From NCBI GenBank assembly GCA_021292165.1, contig JAHFWL010000435.1, positions 248,001 to 312,000 of the forward strand: a stretch of 64,000 bases of DNA, written 5' to 3'. Below are positions 34,096 through 45,696 of the stretch, one piece after another. The notes beneath the pieces were generated by a model. It made no database searches. It saw only the letters and a program-made list of their open reading frames with translations, and was not told the DNA's origin. Source of the DNA: Shinisaurus crocodilurus (lineage: Eukaryota; Chordata; Lepidosauria; Squamata; Shinisauridae). Positions within the stretch are counted from its first letter, which is position 1, and every line of letters starts with the position of its first letter. Made by a program: the position numbers and the translations under genes.

Positions 34096-35730
34096 GCATT
34101 GCTAATGCCAGCTACCAAGGCCAGCTCAAGCTATTGTGTTGCACAGCCATTTGGGACAGCAAAACCTGAGAGGTGCACCATAGGATCTCTTGCAATGCAT
34201 ATGGAACACTGAGGCATAACTTCTGGATTCTGCTCAGCTGTGCCTATTCTGCATTCTAGGCCGGCATCCTTTCCACCATGCTGTGGGGTCCTTGGACAGA
34301 CGCCTAAGTTGAAACACTATTCCATTGCAACCCTAAATATTTTTCTGCATTCAGTGACCAGCTAGGGTTGCTTTTGCAGCTGGATTGGCCCGGTCATAAG
34401 CAAAATGCTTAACACCCTGTTCATAAACACACCTTTACTTTGAAGCAAAGACAATTGATTTCACTGAGACTTTGGCTGGGGACCCAATTATGTCAGTAGG
34501 TGGTGCCTTGTCCCTGATGTCATGGATAAGGTCCCACCTGCCACTGGCACCATCTGACCCACGAGGGTCTGGGGATCAATCCAGTCCCCACACCCAAGTA
34601 AGTTCCCTACCCCTGGTCTAGGGCATTACGGCACTGAAACAGGCCACCAGCTAATGCATGATGGCCTCCGAGGCACTTGAAATGCTCCCTGTTTTTGCAG
34701 TCTGAGGCAGATGGGAGGAAACAGGATTTCTACTGGTGCCTGTGGCTTGTGGTTTACGCTTCACTTGGCAAGGTACAAGTTTGTGCATGCTTGGATTAAT
34801 ATATCCTCACCTCTTACTATTGTAATGCAACTCCTTATAAAATCAATACAATGATAAATTGAGAAATAATTTCTTCCCACCTCTTGTTTTCCTTTTATCT
34901 TCTATATCTTGTTTCTTACATTTCTACTTATCTGACAGAAAACAGAAGACTGGGTTTTTAATAATTACACAGCAGCCCAAGACTGCAACAATGGAGACAT
35001 GAAACTCAACTATTAGTAACTTTTCCTCCAGATAGTTTGGGACTTGAGATTTTTGGGTTCTAATTTTAATTATAATACTTCTTCATTGCTAGTATATATT
35101 GTTATGGATAATGAAAAATCTTACTGAGCTACTGATGGTGGTGGTGGGCTTTCACAAAAGCTATTTCCCCCCCCCCCCAATACTCTATTCACATTGACTA
35201 ATATATAAATTCCATCAATCATATTTGCTCACTAAGAGGACAGAAGGAAATGTTGTCCTACATTGACTTGTATAGTAGAAACCAGGGGCAGGGAGGTACG
35301 GCTAGTGGGCTGCAATGCGTGCAGGTGGCCATTTTGAATATTCAACCCCTGGGGGGGAGTTACCATGGTTTGTCGTGTTGTCTAAACCTGGGTGGCAGGG
35401 GTTGTTTGAGGATTAAACAACCCTCAAATAATCCATGGTCGGTTGTATGGTTATTTGAGAATTGTTGTTTGATAGTTAGGAGTTGTCATTCTGGAAGTAT
35501 CCTTGGGAATCTTGTAACCTCCCCACATACATATAGGACTCTCTCAAGCTCTCCTTAGACAGGACTTCCATGCAAAGCAAATGTGTGGCGGATGGATCTG
35601 GGCTGCATTTCCTGCCCTCACCTCCAACACTAATAGCGCCAAGGGAGTGGCTGGCTGCTCACACATGGTTGGGGGTGGCGTCTTTGTGACTGTAAGATGG
35701 GCCAGCCAATCAGCACAGCTGTCTCCTGCA
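34096..35730. other. Intron 1, nothing recognised
   Basis: A poly-C run at about 35167-35178 is the only conspicuous feature. No exon or repeat could be supported. Confidence 0.55.
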
Positions 35731-35732
35731 CT

Positions 35733-35872
35733 GCAGCCTTTCCCAACCTTGGGTCACAAGATGTTGGATGACAACGCCTGTCATTCCTGAGCATTGGCCA
35801 TGCTGGCTGGGGATGATGGAGTTGTAGTCCAGAGACATCTGGGGATTCCAGGTTGGAAAGGGCTGTGCTAGA
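35733..35872. repeat. hAT-like MITE fragment
   Basis: CAGCCTTTCCCAACCTTGGG at the left pairs with CCAGGTTGGAAAGGGCTG at the right, around GGCCATGCTGGCTGGGGATG. The target duplication is not clear. Confidence 0.7.
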
Positions 35873-36415
35873 AATGCAAAGAACAAGTTGCTCCTGAGCT
35901 TGATGCTCTTAGGAAAATTGTATGCCCTACCAAAAATAGGATCCACGTCACTCCAGAAATGTGCTTGGCCTTAACAAAAAGGGGGAGCAGCATCCAATGT
36001 ATTTTTCAAAGGGCAAGCATAAGACTGAAAAGGCCTGATCTGCTTTCAAATCTCACTGAAATAATAAACATCCTTTGTAATATATTTTTTAACTTTTTTG
36101 TTTTGAAACTGCAGGAAGGCTTTGGAGCCAAGATGTCACCCTGCCTGTCCATTGGAAGAGATTAGCCCAGAATTTACGTAAATTAAGCAGTGGGTCAGCA
36201 ACAAAATCCCGTATGGCCTGCTACTTTTTGGCTATCAGAAAAGCAGATTTCCATTCCTGTTTAGCTCTATTAATTCAACAAATCGCTGCAGCACCAGACA
36301 CAGGAAATTAAGATTGGCTTGTGGTATCTTATATGACCCCCTTGCAGGTTAAAAAACAATGGACACACTGATTAGGCACTGATGATGTGCTCTTTGTGGA
36401 CTGCTCTGTATAGAG

Positions 36416-36536
36416 CAGTGTTCTCCAACCTTGGGTCCCCAGGTGTTTTTGGCCTACAACTCCCAGCATGCCTCAGCCAGCATAGCTGGTCATAGTAGGT
36501 CAAAAACATCAGGGGACCCAAGGTTGGAGAACACTG
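36416..36536. mobile_element. Palindromic hAT-like MITE (copy 2)
   Basis: CAGTGTTCTCCAACCTTGGG ... GGTTGGAGAACACTG, with the perfect 8-bp duplication GTATAGAG (36408-36415 and 36537-36544). The central stem has lost some symmetry compared with 50804. Confidence 0.9.
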
Positions 36537-36723
36537 GTATAGAGCATGAAAGATGTTTCACCCCAGTATTTGGCATAACATGATACTGTCACATTAAGGA
36601 GTTCAGTCTGGCACCCAATATAGAAATGACCCTGGAGTGCTCACATCTCCGGCTGAATATAAATGTACTTGGCAAGCGATGTTGTCATGTGGTCATTCGA
36701 TTTTTGTTATGATGACTAGTCTA

Positions 36724-36812
36724 TAGCAGCCTTCTCCAACCTGTCTCCTTTCAGATGTATTGGACTACAACTCCCAGCATGGAGGGCGCTAGGCTGGGGG
36801 AGGCTGGACTAT
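36724..36812. repeat. hAT-like MITE fragment
   Basis: CAGCCTTCTCCAACCTGTCT and CTAGGCTGGGGGAGGCTG form the arms, with a shortened core. It lies about 150 bp before exon 2. Confidence 0.65.
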
Positions 36813-36960
36813 AGTAAATTGTGGTTTTCTTGCCGTGGTTATACCATTAACTTCAGTGCTATGAGTGCAGGATAAACACTTTTTAAAAAATGGAAGAATT
36901 ATAGAATGATTAAGCAACAATATAGTTAAACATTTATATATATATTGTTGTTGTTTCCAG

Positions 36961-37084
36961 GCGACCAGATGAACCTCCTCTCGATAAAGGTCTCATTCCT
37001 TGGCTTGGGCATGCTCTGGAATTTGGCAACGATGCTGCCAGCTTCCTGTCTGGCATGAGGAAGAAGCATGGTGATATTTTCACA
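36961..37084 (+). CDS. PTGIS: PTGIS exon 2
   Basis: It follows acceptor TTTCCAG and encodes the proline-rich hinge and first helix: [21 protein letters not shown], and ends KKHGDIFT, closely matching the family. The first base completes the split Arg codon from exon 1, and the exon ends in phase 0 at donor GTGAGT. Confidence 0.97.
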
Positions 37085-37374
37085 GTGAGTATCTACAGTT
37101 ACCATCTGAGGGGTGCCATGGTTAATCTCCTGTATGATTCACCTTTGATTCTATGGGTGCTTCCAGATGAGGCTTTTATTGTGTACCTTGCTTCTTTGTG
37201 GACTTTTACAGGGGATCCAGATGTCATCATGGTCTTCCATTTGTAACCCTCCTGAGTTTTCCCAGTGTATTTATTTAAAATTATTTTTAGGTTGCCTTTA
37301 TGGGTAAAACCCTCTCAAGGTGGCATACAAATTTAAACCCATACGAAACAGATGCAATAAAATTCAGTAACTAC

Positions 37375-38048
37375 CAGGGATGTTGAAGAGTCCTTGGTCT
37401 CGAGTCACGAGTCGAGTCACGAGTCTTTGGACCCGAGTCTCGAGTCCGAGTCCGAGTCCTTGGTCCAAAATGGAGTCACGAGTCCTGAGTCACTCCCAAA
37501 ACTGACTCCACGAGTCCCTATTAAAATCAATGGGTTTTTTTCCCAACAAAATAAGGCTACTTCAGATGTGTGGCTTAAATAAATTCTAGGCACAAGTGTG
37601 CCTTTTTATCTCAAAACTCTGCCACTGATTTTGACAAGAACAGACCAGGCAGACAAACCCAAAATAACCAGGCAGGGAACCCCAAAACAGGCAGGCAGAG
37701 GCCTTTCTCTTGGACAATTCAAACTGTGGAACTGGTTAAGAAGAGACCAGGCAGGCAGAGGAGGCAGGGAACCCCAAACAGGCAGGCAGAGGCAGCCAAA
37801 CCCAAAATGCCTGAAAGGTTACATTAGTAAAATGATTTAAAAAAATAAACTTGGATTGTTACTGCAACTAGGTCCAGACAGCACCTGCAGGTGGCATCAA
37901 GCAGGGATGTTGATTAGTCCTTGGTCTCGAGTCCCGAGTCGAGTCTCGAGTCCCATTAAAAATATTGGGACTCGAGTCCGAGTCGAGTCAGAGGGGGGAC
38001 TCAGTCCGACTCACGAGTCGAGTCCTCGAGTCCGAGTCCCCATCCCTG
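37375..38048. mobile_element. hAT-like element made of GACTC/GAGTC arrays (copy 2, inverted)
   Basis: A 674-bp element inverted relative to 24234-24926, with the perfect 8-bp duplication GTAACTAC (37367-37374 and 38049-38056). Ends read CAGGGATG and CATCCCTG, arrays of CGAGTC units sit at both ends, and the centre has GGCAGGCAGAGGC blocks. It starts 290 bp downstream of exon 2. Confidence 0.9.
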
Positions 38049-38059
38049 GTAACTACGTA

Positions 38060-38560
38060 TTCACTAAAAGTTTAATAAAAACAAAGGTTAGTGATAAAAA
38101 ATATATCAATAAAAACAGAAGTTACCTAGAACCACCAGCCCATGAAGTTATAGAATGGCCAGCAAAAACAGGTGGATCTTCCAAGCTTGAGAAGATGCCT
38201 GATGAACCCCCAATGGAAGCTAATTCCAGAGTTGTGGGGGGCCCACTGGGAAGGCCCTCTCTTTTGTACTCACCAGCCTAACTGCCCTTGGTGGTGGGCA
38301 AGTGAGAAGGGCCTCTGCTTGATGACCTCTGAAAGGCATGGGAAAAGGTGATCCTTCAAGTTATTTATGCAGTTACAATATTTCTAGACTGCCTTGCGGC
38401 AAAAATGTCCACTAGGCAGTTTACAAAAAAAATAAGATTACCAGTATAAAAAGTATAAAACAATAATTTAAACTACATAAAAGCAACAGGAAAAATATTC
38501 AGATTATTCCCAAGTGTCTTTTGAAATAAAGATATCAGGGAAGAAAATGCATGGACTTCT
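38060..38560 (-). mobile_element. L2-type LINE tail (antisense)
   Basis: Contains the antisense of the L2 3' part (TTCCAGAGTTGTGGGGGGCC, GGGAAGGCCCTCTC) and an A-rich CATAAAAGCAACAGG-type tail region. Confidence 0.55.
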
Positions 38561-38921
38561 CAAGGGAGCATCTATGGTATGTTAAAATGTACATGCCACT
38601 TTTGAAGAATCCAAGCAGCTAACACTAAGAATTCTTAAATACCAAAAAATCAAAATACAAAAGCAGCCCCAAATACTACATCCCATGATTTTAACAGACA
38701 ATCACCAATAAGGTTTCAATTCTCACTATTTTAAAAAGGAAGTAGGGTTCTTCAAATCCCCACTCAGCAATGCACCTCAGTGGGCTACCTTGAACCAATT
38801 CCCCTGAAAGCATGAGAAATACACAGGTGTATCACAAGGTTATTAACCAACACTTGGTGCTTCAGGTGTAACTATGACTTCTCTAGGGATTTAAGATCTG
38901 CCAGTGAGACCCTGCCAGGCC

Positions 38922-39186
38922 CAGGGCTGGCCCAAGACATTTTTCTGCCAGAGGCAAAAACAAGATGGTGCCTCTCCCCATTCTAGTAAAGAAGTTGACC
39001 GGACTGGCAGTGGAATTACTTCAACACTGGAGACAGGGCAGCCTCCAGCACACCTGAGGGTAGCAGACTAACCTAGGGGGTACAGGTCAGGCTGCACAGC
39101 ACACACAGTTCTGTCTTCCAACACCTTGCCACACTCTCCACCCCTCAGCATCTGTAGCCTGAGGCAGTTGCCTCACTCTGGCCCTG
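38922..39186. repeat. Possible hAT-like MITE with CAGGGCTGGCC ends
   Basis: Starts CAGGGCTGGCCCAAGACATT and ends ACTCTGGCCCTG. No matching 8-bp duplication was found. Internal sequence resembles 20788-20930. It ends about 125 bp before exon 3. Confidence 0.5.
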
Positions 39187-39312
39187 GATCCTATTCTTCG
39201 CTGTCTCCTCTCTGTAGGTAAGATTGTAATCTACTGAGAGAAGGGTCTTTCTTGTGGTGGCCCCAGAGTTACAGAATATTTTTGTGATTTGCTTGCTTTG
39301 TTTTTATTTAAG

Positions 39313-39491
39313 GTTCAAGCTGCAGGGAAGTTTGTCACACTCTTATTGGATCCCCATTCTTATGATGCAGTACTTTGGGAATCCCGCTGCAAGTTGGACT
39401 TTGGCCAATATGCACGCATTTTAATGGACCGAATGTTTGATGTCAAGCTCCCAGATTATGACCCCAATGTGGAGAAAGTCATGATGAGAAC
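39313..39491 (+). CDS. PTGIS: PTGIS exon 3
   Basis: It follows acceptor TTTAAG and encodes KFVTLLLDPHSYDAVLWE and RMFDVKLPDYDP, the strongly conserved beta-1/helix B-C region of CYP8A1. The exon ends AGAAC before donor GTAAGT in phase 2, so the Thr codon is completed by exon 4. Confidence 0.97.
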
Positions 39492-39759
39492 GTAAGTGCA
39501 ACTTTTAGATGGAAAGTTATTTGCGATGAGAAAGCCATGCCAATGTGCCATGGACGATGTATTATTAGTACCCAGTTCAAGGATACCGCAATGTTTATCA
39601 GTGTCTTCTTTTAAGGATTGACATTGGAAGAAGGAAGGTGAATTCAAATGCTCATCTACAATGCTAAATGCTTTGGGGTTTGTATGTACTATATATGTGT
39701 GTGTGCTGTTCTACTGCCAGGTGCTTAGATCTTCTTGTCTACACATATGGCAAAATGAA

Positions 39760-39990
39760 ATGCAGAGGTGCTGGAGCCCCAAATCTTTCATTTGGAGCCC
39801 CGAATCTCCGGGAGGCCATCTGCCCTACCACCCCGCTGTCAATGGGCACTTGCTGAAATAAAGGTACAAGGACCCTGATGATCTCTGTTGCATCCTGATC
39901 CTCCTGGAACAGCTGGCTTTTTGCCCACATGTGCTCCACCTCCTGCTGTCCACCCCTTGAATCTTTCTGTGTGAGGTTTTTTTTCCTGAA
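39760..39990 (-). repeat. Dispersed repeat, unnamed family (copy 3)
   Basis: Antisense match to 4859-5040 (AACAGCTGGCTTTTTGCCCA, ACTTGCTGAAATAAAGGTA). The related flank at 40320-40520 matches 5230-5470, so the original repeat was longer. A poly-T run lies at about 40122-40141. Confidence 0.7.
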
Positions 39991-40540
39991 AACAAATGCC
40001 CTCCTCTGCCCTGTCCATACACCCCCTTTTACAAACAGGGGTAGGAGATAGGGTCCTTTAAAACACACACATACAGACTTTAGAGCATATGTAAATTAGT
40101 TAGCATATGCAAATTTGTGCTTTTTTTTTTTTTTTTTTTTTAATCCTGTGGGTCTGAGCCCCAAAGCTTTTTTGGTATCTAGCACCGCCCCTGATGAGGT
40201 GATAGAATCCTGAAGTGATGCAGTAGAGCTGTATTCAGGCCAAGTGAATTAATTGTGTACTGTCCCCTTAAGTACAGCCCAGTGTCTAATCTCCACACAC
40301 ACACCCACACACTTCTCTTGACCTAAGAGAAATGCTGCTGCTCACACTTAGCCCCTGGACAAGCAGACTGAGCAGGCACACAGGACACCTGGTCACCGTC
40401 TTCCATGGTGAGATATATAATCATGATGTCTAAATGTGCATATAAGTTAGCACATGCAAATTTTGTGGAAATCAGTGACCTCTTTTATCCTTTCTTTGTT
40501 TTGGCCTGTGTGCAAGTGGTCAGTTTTTAATAGTGGGAAT

Positions 40541-41170
40541 TGTGGCATAACCCCACAATTCAGTTCCCTGGTGTATGTCTGTGTTAGTATGTTTAGTGTG
40601 TCTAGAATGTTGAACCGAGTGGGTGTGGTTTGTGATGTCTTGGAAAGGGTGGGGGGAGGAGTATATAAGGAGTGGTTGAGTGAGTGGAGGGAGTTGGTTG
40701 TAGTGTGTTGGGAGTGTTCGAGAGTTTTGGAGTTAGGTTAGTTGGGTTATTCGTGTCTTGTCTGTCAGGAGTTTTGAGAGAAATCAGTGCTTGTATGAGG
40801 AGTGAAAGTATTTGGAGTTATAGGGACTTAGGTTAATTACAAAGTGTTTGGGGTAGGCAGGTTTAAAGTTATTTTCTGGAACTAAGATTTTGAGAATTAA
40901 AATAAACTTATTTTTATTTTGTTTGCTACCCAAATCCTATGTGTCAGCTTGGCGTTATTAACCTGCATTACTTTTAAATCTACACACACACCTTTGTACC
41001 CACAGTATCATAGATTTAAAATAGATCCTTTATAACCAGTATTAATCTTTTCCCTCATTAGTAGGGGAAAGGTTTCATTTGACCCTCCCCTCAGGTTTTT
41101 AAGTGTTGGTGCTTAGCCTGAGAAGGGTTTATGCGCCTGGTCCTGAAGTGTAAGGGACCGTGTTGTCGCA
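40541..41170 (+). repeat. Solo LTR (copy B)
   Basis: A 630-bp LTR starting TGTGGCATAACCCCAC and ending GTGTTGTCGCA, flanked by the perfect 5-bp duplication GGAAT (40536-40540 and 41171-41175). It has GTATATAAGG as a TATA box and AATAAACTTATT as a polyA signal, in PTGIS sense. No internal retroviral sequence remains. Confidence 0.92.
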
Positions 41171-41613
41171 GGAATATATTTGTTTTTTCCCCCAATTTTG
41201 ATCCATCAGAAGGTTTTGTTTTTGTTTCTTTTCTGTTATAAAAAGATTACAAAAATAATTTCTGTCTGGGATTTCACACAAACCAGGTAGCCTAAGATTC
41301 ATATACCGGGTAGATCCCATTCATCAGGGGGAAGGGTAGATCAGAATCTGTATCTGTGATATATGAGCAAAGTGTTTTTGAAGCGGGTAACATTCAATTA
41401 TGCAATTCTTATCTGCACTCTAAAGTGGTATGGACTGGGCGGGGTGCAGCACCACATTACCTACACTTTCAGAAATATGCAATGGGAATGCTTTGCCTGG
41501 GCCTGGGCCAAATGATATTTCTGAAAGTGTTGTGTGGTTCTAATTGTATCACACATCCTCTAAAGCTCCTTATAATAAGGAATTAATAAGCAGCTCAGCT
41601 TTGTCACTATTGG

Positions 41614-41743
41614 GGTGCAATCCTATGTGGGTTGAGACAGAAAAAAGGCCTACAACTCCCAGCATGCCCCAGCCAGCATAGCTGGCTGGGGCATGCTGGG
41701 AGTTGTAGGCCTTTTTTTCTGTCTCAACCCGCATAGGACTGCT
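41614..41743. mobile_element. Near-perfect palindromic MITE, 'AATCCTATG' family (copy 3)
   Basis: GCAATCCTATGTGGGTTGAG pairs with CTCAACCCGCATAGGACTGC. The arms continue through AGGCCTACAACTCCCAGC to the centre CCAGCATAGCTGG. It could form a ~60-bp hairpin stem. Confidence 0.85.
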
Positions 41744-42040
41744 CTCTAAAAGAGTCTTTCTCTAGAATCTCTCTCTCTCTCTTTAAAAAAGGGTGCCTGG
41801 TTTTATTCTCTCCTATTTGTAAAATCTCTGGCATCGCCATAAGCTACTTTCAACCCTTTAAAATGGTGCGGGGGCGAGGAAGCCATTTCAGAGCATAAAT
41901 AGCCAGACCACAGAGTTAACTTTGGCAAATGAAAGGAAAACAAAACCATGCTGGAGAAATGCACTTTTTGATGGAACTGGAACTGTATGACAGGAAGCAC
42001 CAGATAATTGTGGTTACAGCTCCAATGGTACCATTGGCTG

Positions 42041-42072
42041 TGTGTGTGTGTGTGTGTGTGTGGGGGGGGGGG
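42041..42072. repeat. (TG)n(G)n microsatellite
   Basis: A TG dinucleotide run leading into a G homopolymer. Confidence 0.95.
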
Positions 42073-42251
42073 ATGATGTTGTTGTGCATGCCTGGCAACA
42101 ATACCCCAGTAAACCTGTACCCCCATTGTTCTCTGCACCAATGCCTGCGATCCTGGGGCTCACCTCTTAGACCTTACAGGATTCTGCTACTTGGGACAGC
42201 TCCAAGATGACGCTTTTGTTGACAGAGGTCTGATAAACACTGGCTCTTCAG

Positions 42252-42632
42252 GACCAAACTAAAAGTACGGTAAATCCAATCACGCATAGCAGCGTGATTG
42301 GATTATTTACTTTAGTGTAAGCGCACGTAGCGCTGATGCGGATCGGGAATGTGGAACTGTGAGAGGAGGGATTTCAGCTTTCCCCCTCCCAGTTTCATCC
42401 TGAAATTCTCCCCCATCCCAAGAATTATATTTTTCCTTTATTTACCGGCCCCCACGTACGTGTGTGTGTGTGTGAAATTTCAGGATGCAAATGGGAGGGA
42501 GAAAGCTTAAGTCTCCCCTTCCCAGAGTGCCACAGTCCCAATCTAAATTGGGGCCGTGCACGCTTACACTAAAGTAAATAATCCAATCACGCATAGTTTT
42601 GCTATGCATGATTGGATGAACGTTTACTTTGG
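42252..42632. mobile_element. Foldback MITE with repeated AATCCAATCACGC arms
   Basis: Each end is itself a hairpin (AATCCAATCACGCATAG...CGTGATTGGATT at the left, CCAATCACGCATAG...CTATGCATGATTGG at the right). Long inverted subterminal arms (TTTACTTTAGTGTAAGCG and complement) enclose a ~180-bp core. Outer ends read GGACCAAACTAAAAG and its near complement; the target duplication is unclear. Confidence 0.7.
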
Positions 42633-42824
42633 CCGTCAGTCACATCTTTCCCCTCCAGTCTGTACCTTTTCAGATCCTGGAAGGGCTAGCTCAATTCATT
42701 GCATGAGCTCATGCAATTTGAAAAAGAATAATTATATTTAATATTTGTATAGCACTTGCAAAAAGTGGCAAGAACAAATAGGGTTGCATCTAGACTTAGA
42801 CATACCATTGAAATGAATGGACCT

Positions 42825-43110
42825 TAAGATATTAATTAATTAATTACATTTCTATACCGCTAAATAGCTGAAGCTCTCTGGGCAGTTCACAACAATTAAA
42901 ACCACAAAATGCAACATTAAATACAGTATATATAAAAAAATAAAATTTAAAACTACAGTATAAAATAGGAATAAAGCCAAAATAAAACCTAGCAGCAGTA
43001 CAGAGAGTTAAAATACAGTAAAAGATTTAAAACAGCGGAGACTAAAAGACTGAAATTCCTGGGAAAATAAGGCCTCCATCTGGTGCTGGAAACACCAGTG
43101 AGCCCCTGGA
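42825..43110 (-). mobile_element. L2-type LINE tail (antisense)
   Basis: ACATTTCTATACCGCTAAAT, GGGCAGTTCACAACAATTAA and GCAGCAGTACAGAGAG match the antisense of the 62850-62990 tail. Confidence 0.7.
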
Positions 43111-44182
43111 CACTTTTCTTGGCATCCCTCAAGTTGTCCTACCTACCCCTCCCACTTATTTTCATTTTTTATTAACCCATTTGCTTACCAGCAGCTGGGA
43201 TTGTTGTGAAATAGGTTTCTGTTGGTGTCAAAGAAATTGTTCAGTGTGTTGTGACTCAGATCCCACCTCTGCCTTGTGCTCGGTCTTTTGGGGCAGGCTA
43301 CTTGTCCTTTGCCGTGCCTCCCATGGCAGCCATTTTGCAGTGGTACCCAGGATAGTTTCTCAATTGCCAAATGTGCCACTGGCCCAAAAAGGTTGCCTAC
43401 TACCCCTGACCTAGTGTGCTTGTGGCAGAGGGAAGACTTTCTGATTCACAGCTTGGTCTCCTAGCTACTATGTGACACTAGGGGCTTTTCTAGACGAGGC
43501 ATTGACTGTGCGCTTGGGATTCCTTACTCACAGTTGTTTACAGGCCCTTTAGATGACGTTGTGATCCTCCAGTTTTGCTTCTGTTTTTTCAGAGCGTTTT
43601 CCCAGGCTTTTCTAGAACGGGGAAATGAGCTATTAATTTACAATGGGGAAAATGGCGCTCTATACCACTATAGCACAGCTCCGCCTTGAGTAGCAAAAAA
43701 GCAGGAAAGGAAGAGCCCTTTGTGCAGAGCTCAGATCTCAGTGTGTGATGAAACCAAAAGTAGATACCACGATTAACAGCACAATAAATGCCTCATGTAG
43801 AAAAAGCCTAGCTGATTATTCCTGTGTGTGAAGGCATTATGCCTAGGAGTCCTGTTGCATCTGGTCACTTCCGATATTAATGGTCAGTAGCATTCTTCTT
43901 ACCGCAGCCCAATTGGAAGGATCCCAAAGTCTTGGGAAGATGGCCTCCTTAAGTAAGGGAGTCTGAAGAGGAAATTGAGTTAGTGTCAGTGAAGATAAAC
44001 AAGCAGAATTTCTTCTCTGAGGGGGTGGAGGCACTCCTCTGCAAGTTCCTTGTGAAACCTCAACTTGTGGAAGTTTCCTGCTGACTGAACATGCCAAGAA
44101 AAACAGATTACAACTAGTCCCTTAGGGCGTTGCTGGAGTAGCACTCAAAGAAGCCATTGATGGAGTTTTGGTTAATCATAGA

Positions 44183-44508
44183 ATCATAGAATCATAGAAA
44201 AGTAGAGTTGGAAGGGGCCTACAAGGCCATCAAGTCCAACCCCCTGCTCAATGCAGGAATCCAGGTCAAAGCATCCCTGACAGATGACTGTCCAGCCGCA
44301 CCTTGAATGCCTCCAGAGTGGGAGAGCTCACCACCTCCCTAGGTAGTAGGTTCCATTTTCTTATTGCTCTGACCGTCAGGAAATTTTTCCTGATATTTAG
44401 GTGGAATCTGGGTTCCTGTAATTTGAGCCCATTATTCCGTGTCCTGCAAACTGGGATGATTGAGAAGAGATTCTGGCCCTCCTCTGTGTGACAACCCTTC
44501 AAGTACAA
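44183..44508 (-). mobile_element. CR1 LINE 3' end (antisense)
   Basis: Nearly the same as 56602-56935: ATCATAGAATCATAG repeat at the 3' end, GAAGGGGCCTACAAGGCCAT, and a minus frame at 44266-44508 carrying the C-terminal NNGLKLQEPRFHLNIRK. Confidence 0.93.
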
Positions 44509-44509
44509 A

Positions 44510-44680
44510 TGAAGTGGCTCACGCTAGCTCAGCTTGTCTGAGCGTGGAAAGCTAAGCAGGGTCAGTCCTGGTTATTACTTGGATAGGAGACTACTCCTCT
44601 CGTTTCCTGCATTGCGCAGGGGGTTGGACTCGATAGCCTTGCAGGCTCCTTCCAACCCTATAATCTATGAAATCTATGAA
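44510..44680 (+). mobile_element. 5S rRNA-derived SINE with CR1 tail (copy 2)
   Basis: GGAAAGCTAAGCAGGGTCAG and TACTTGGATAGGAGACTA match the internal promoter part of 5S rRNA. They are followed by CR1-type GGGGGTTGGACTCGATAGCC and an AATCTATGAAATCTATGA end. It directly abuts the antisense CR1 fragment on its left. Confidence 0.85.
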
Positions 44681-44905
44681 AGCCAGTGTGGCACAACGAC
44701 ATAGAGTGATTAGGCTTGGAATGAATGAGGAGTCCCGAGTTCAAATGCCCTATTCAGAAACGAAGCCTCTCTTCAACCTTAGGGCCGGACACCTTCTCTT
44801 GGTCTAACCTACCTTGCTGGGTTGTTGTGAGGATAAAATTGGAAGGCAATGCAAGCATGCTGTGTGGAAGGGTGGGATGCAAATGTGACAGATACATAAA
44901 TAGAA
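44681..44905 (+). mobile_element. tRNA-derived SINE (copy 4, diverged)
   Basis: AGCCAGTGTGGCACAACGAC, a degenerate B box (CGAGTTCAAATGCC), then CTAACCTACCTTGCTGGGTT and GTGGAAGGGTGGGATGCAAA. Confidence 0.75.
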
Positions 44906-45696
44906 GATAGTGGCTGTGGCTGCTCCGACAGGCAATGATCCATAGAACAGGGGGCCCCAACCTTCTTGGACCCGTGGGCACATTTGGGAATTTGAGAAAC
45001 TGCTGTGGGCACCACCACAAAATGGCTCCCATTGAGGAGGTGGCTTGTCACATAATTGCTGCCGTGGGGGGCTGGCTAGTCAAGAAGTAGTGGGGCGGGG
45101 GGAGAAATAGGGAGGCTAGAGGCTGGGAGTGGGGAACGGGGAAATGGGAAGAGTTGCTTCCTGGCCTGCCCAATGTTCTTCTGTCCACACAGACCTTTCC
45201 CCTTTGTGCTTGCTCTGTCTGTCTCTCTCCATTCCCAGCCTTGCTATTTCTCACACTTCTCTGTCTCTCGCCTTGTTCTTTCTCTCCCACTCACCCCCGT
45301 ATCCTGTTGTTTCTCCCCTCTGTTTTTGTTCCTGACCTAGCTAACATTTAAATTTCCCACAGTGCTCCTGACTTGGCGTTGCTCTGGGACATTGTGGAAA
45401 ATCAGAAGGGTGGCTAAGCCCTGCCACCTAGCACTGCTTAGACTGCTGCCACCACAGCCATGTTGGCCTGCCAGGGCCCACTGACGGAAAAGGGGGCCCA
45501 CCAGCAGACACTTTGCCTCAGACCTAGAGCTGAGGTCCTGTCTCCAATTAAAACAAACGGTCACATTCATCCCTTTTTACACTGGCCTTTCTCCCCTGTT
45601 CTTCTTTCCTGTCAAAATCTGGTCTGTAAGCTTCTCAGGGGAGGGACCTATCTTTCTGGCTCATGTCAAGAGAACCATGGATAGCACTGTATAAAT

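Noticed and set aside
44183..44508. Small protein-coding gene on the minus strand
   Set aside because: The frame is the C-terminal end of CR1 ORF2, also present at 13913 and 56686.
44515..44600. Genuine 5S rRNA gene
   Set aside because: Only part of the 5S sequence is present, it is diverged and it continues into a CR1 tail.
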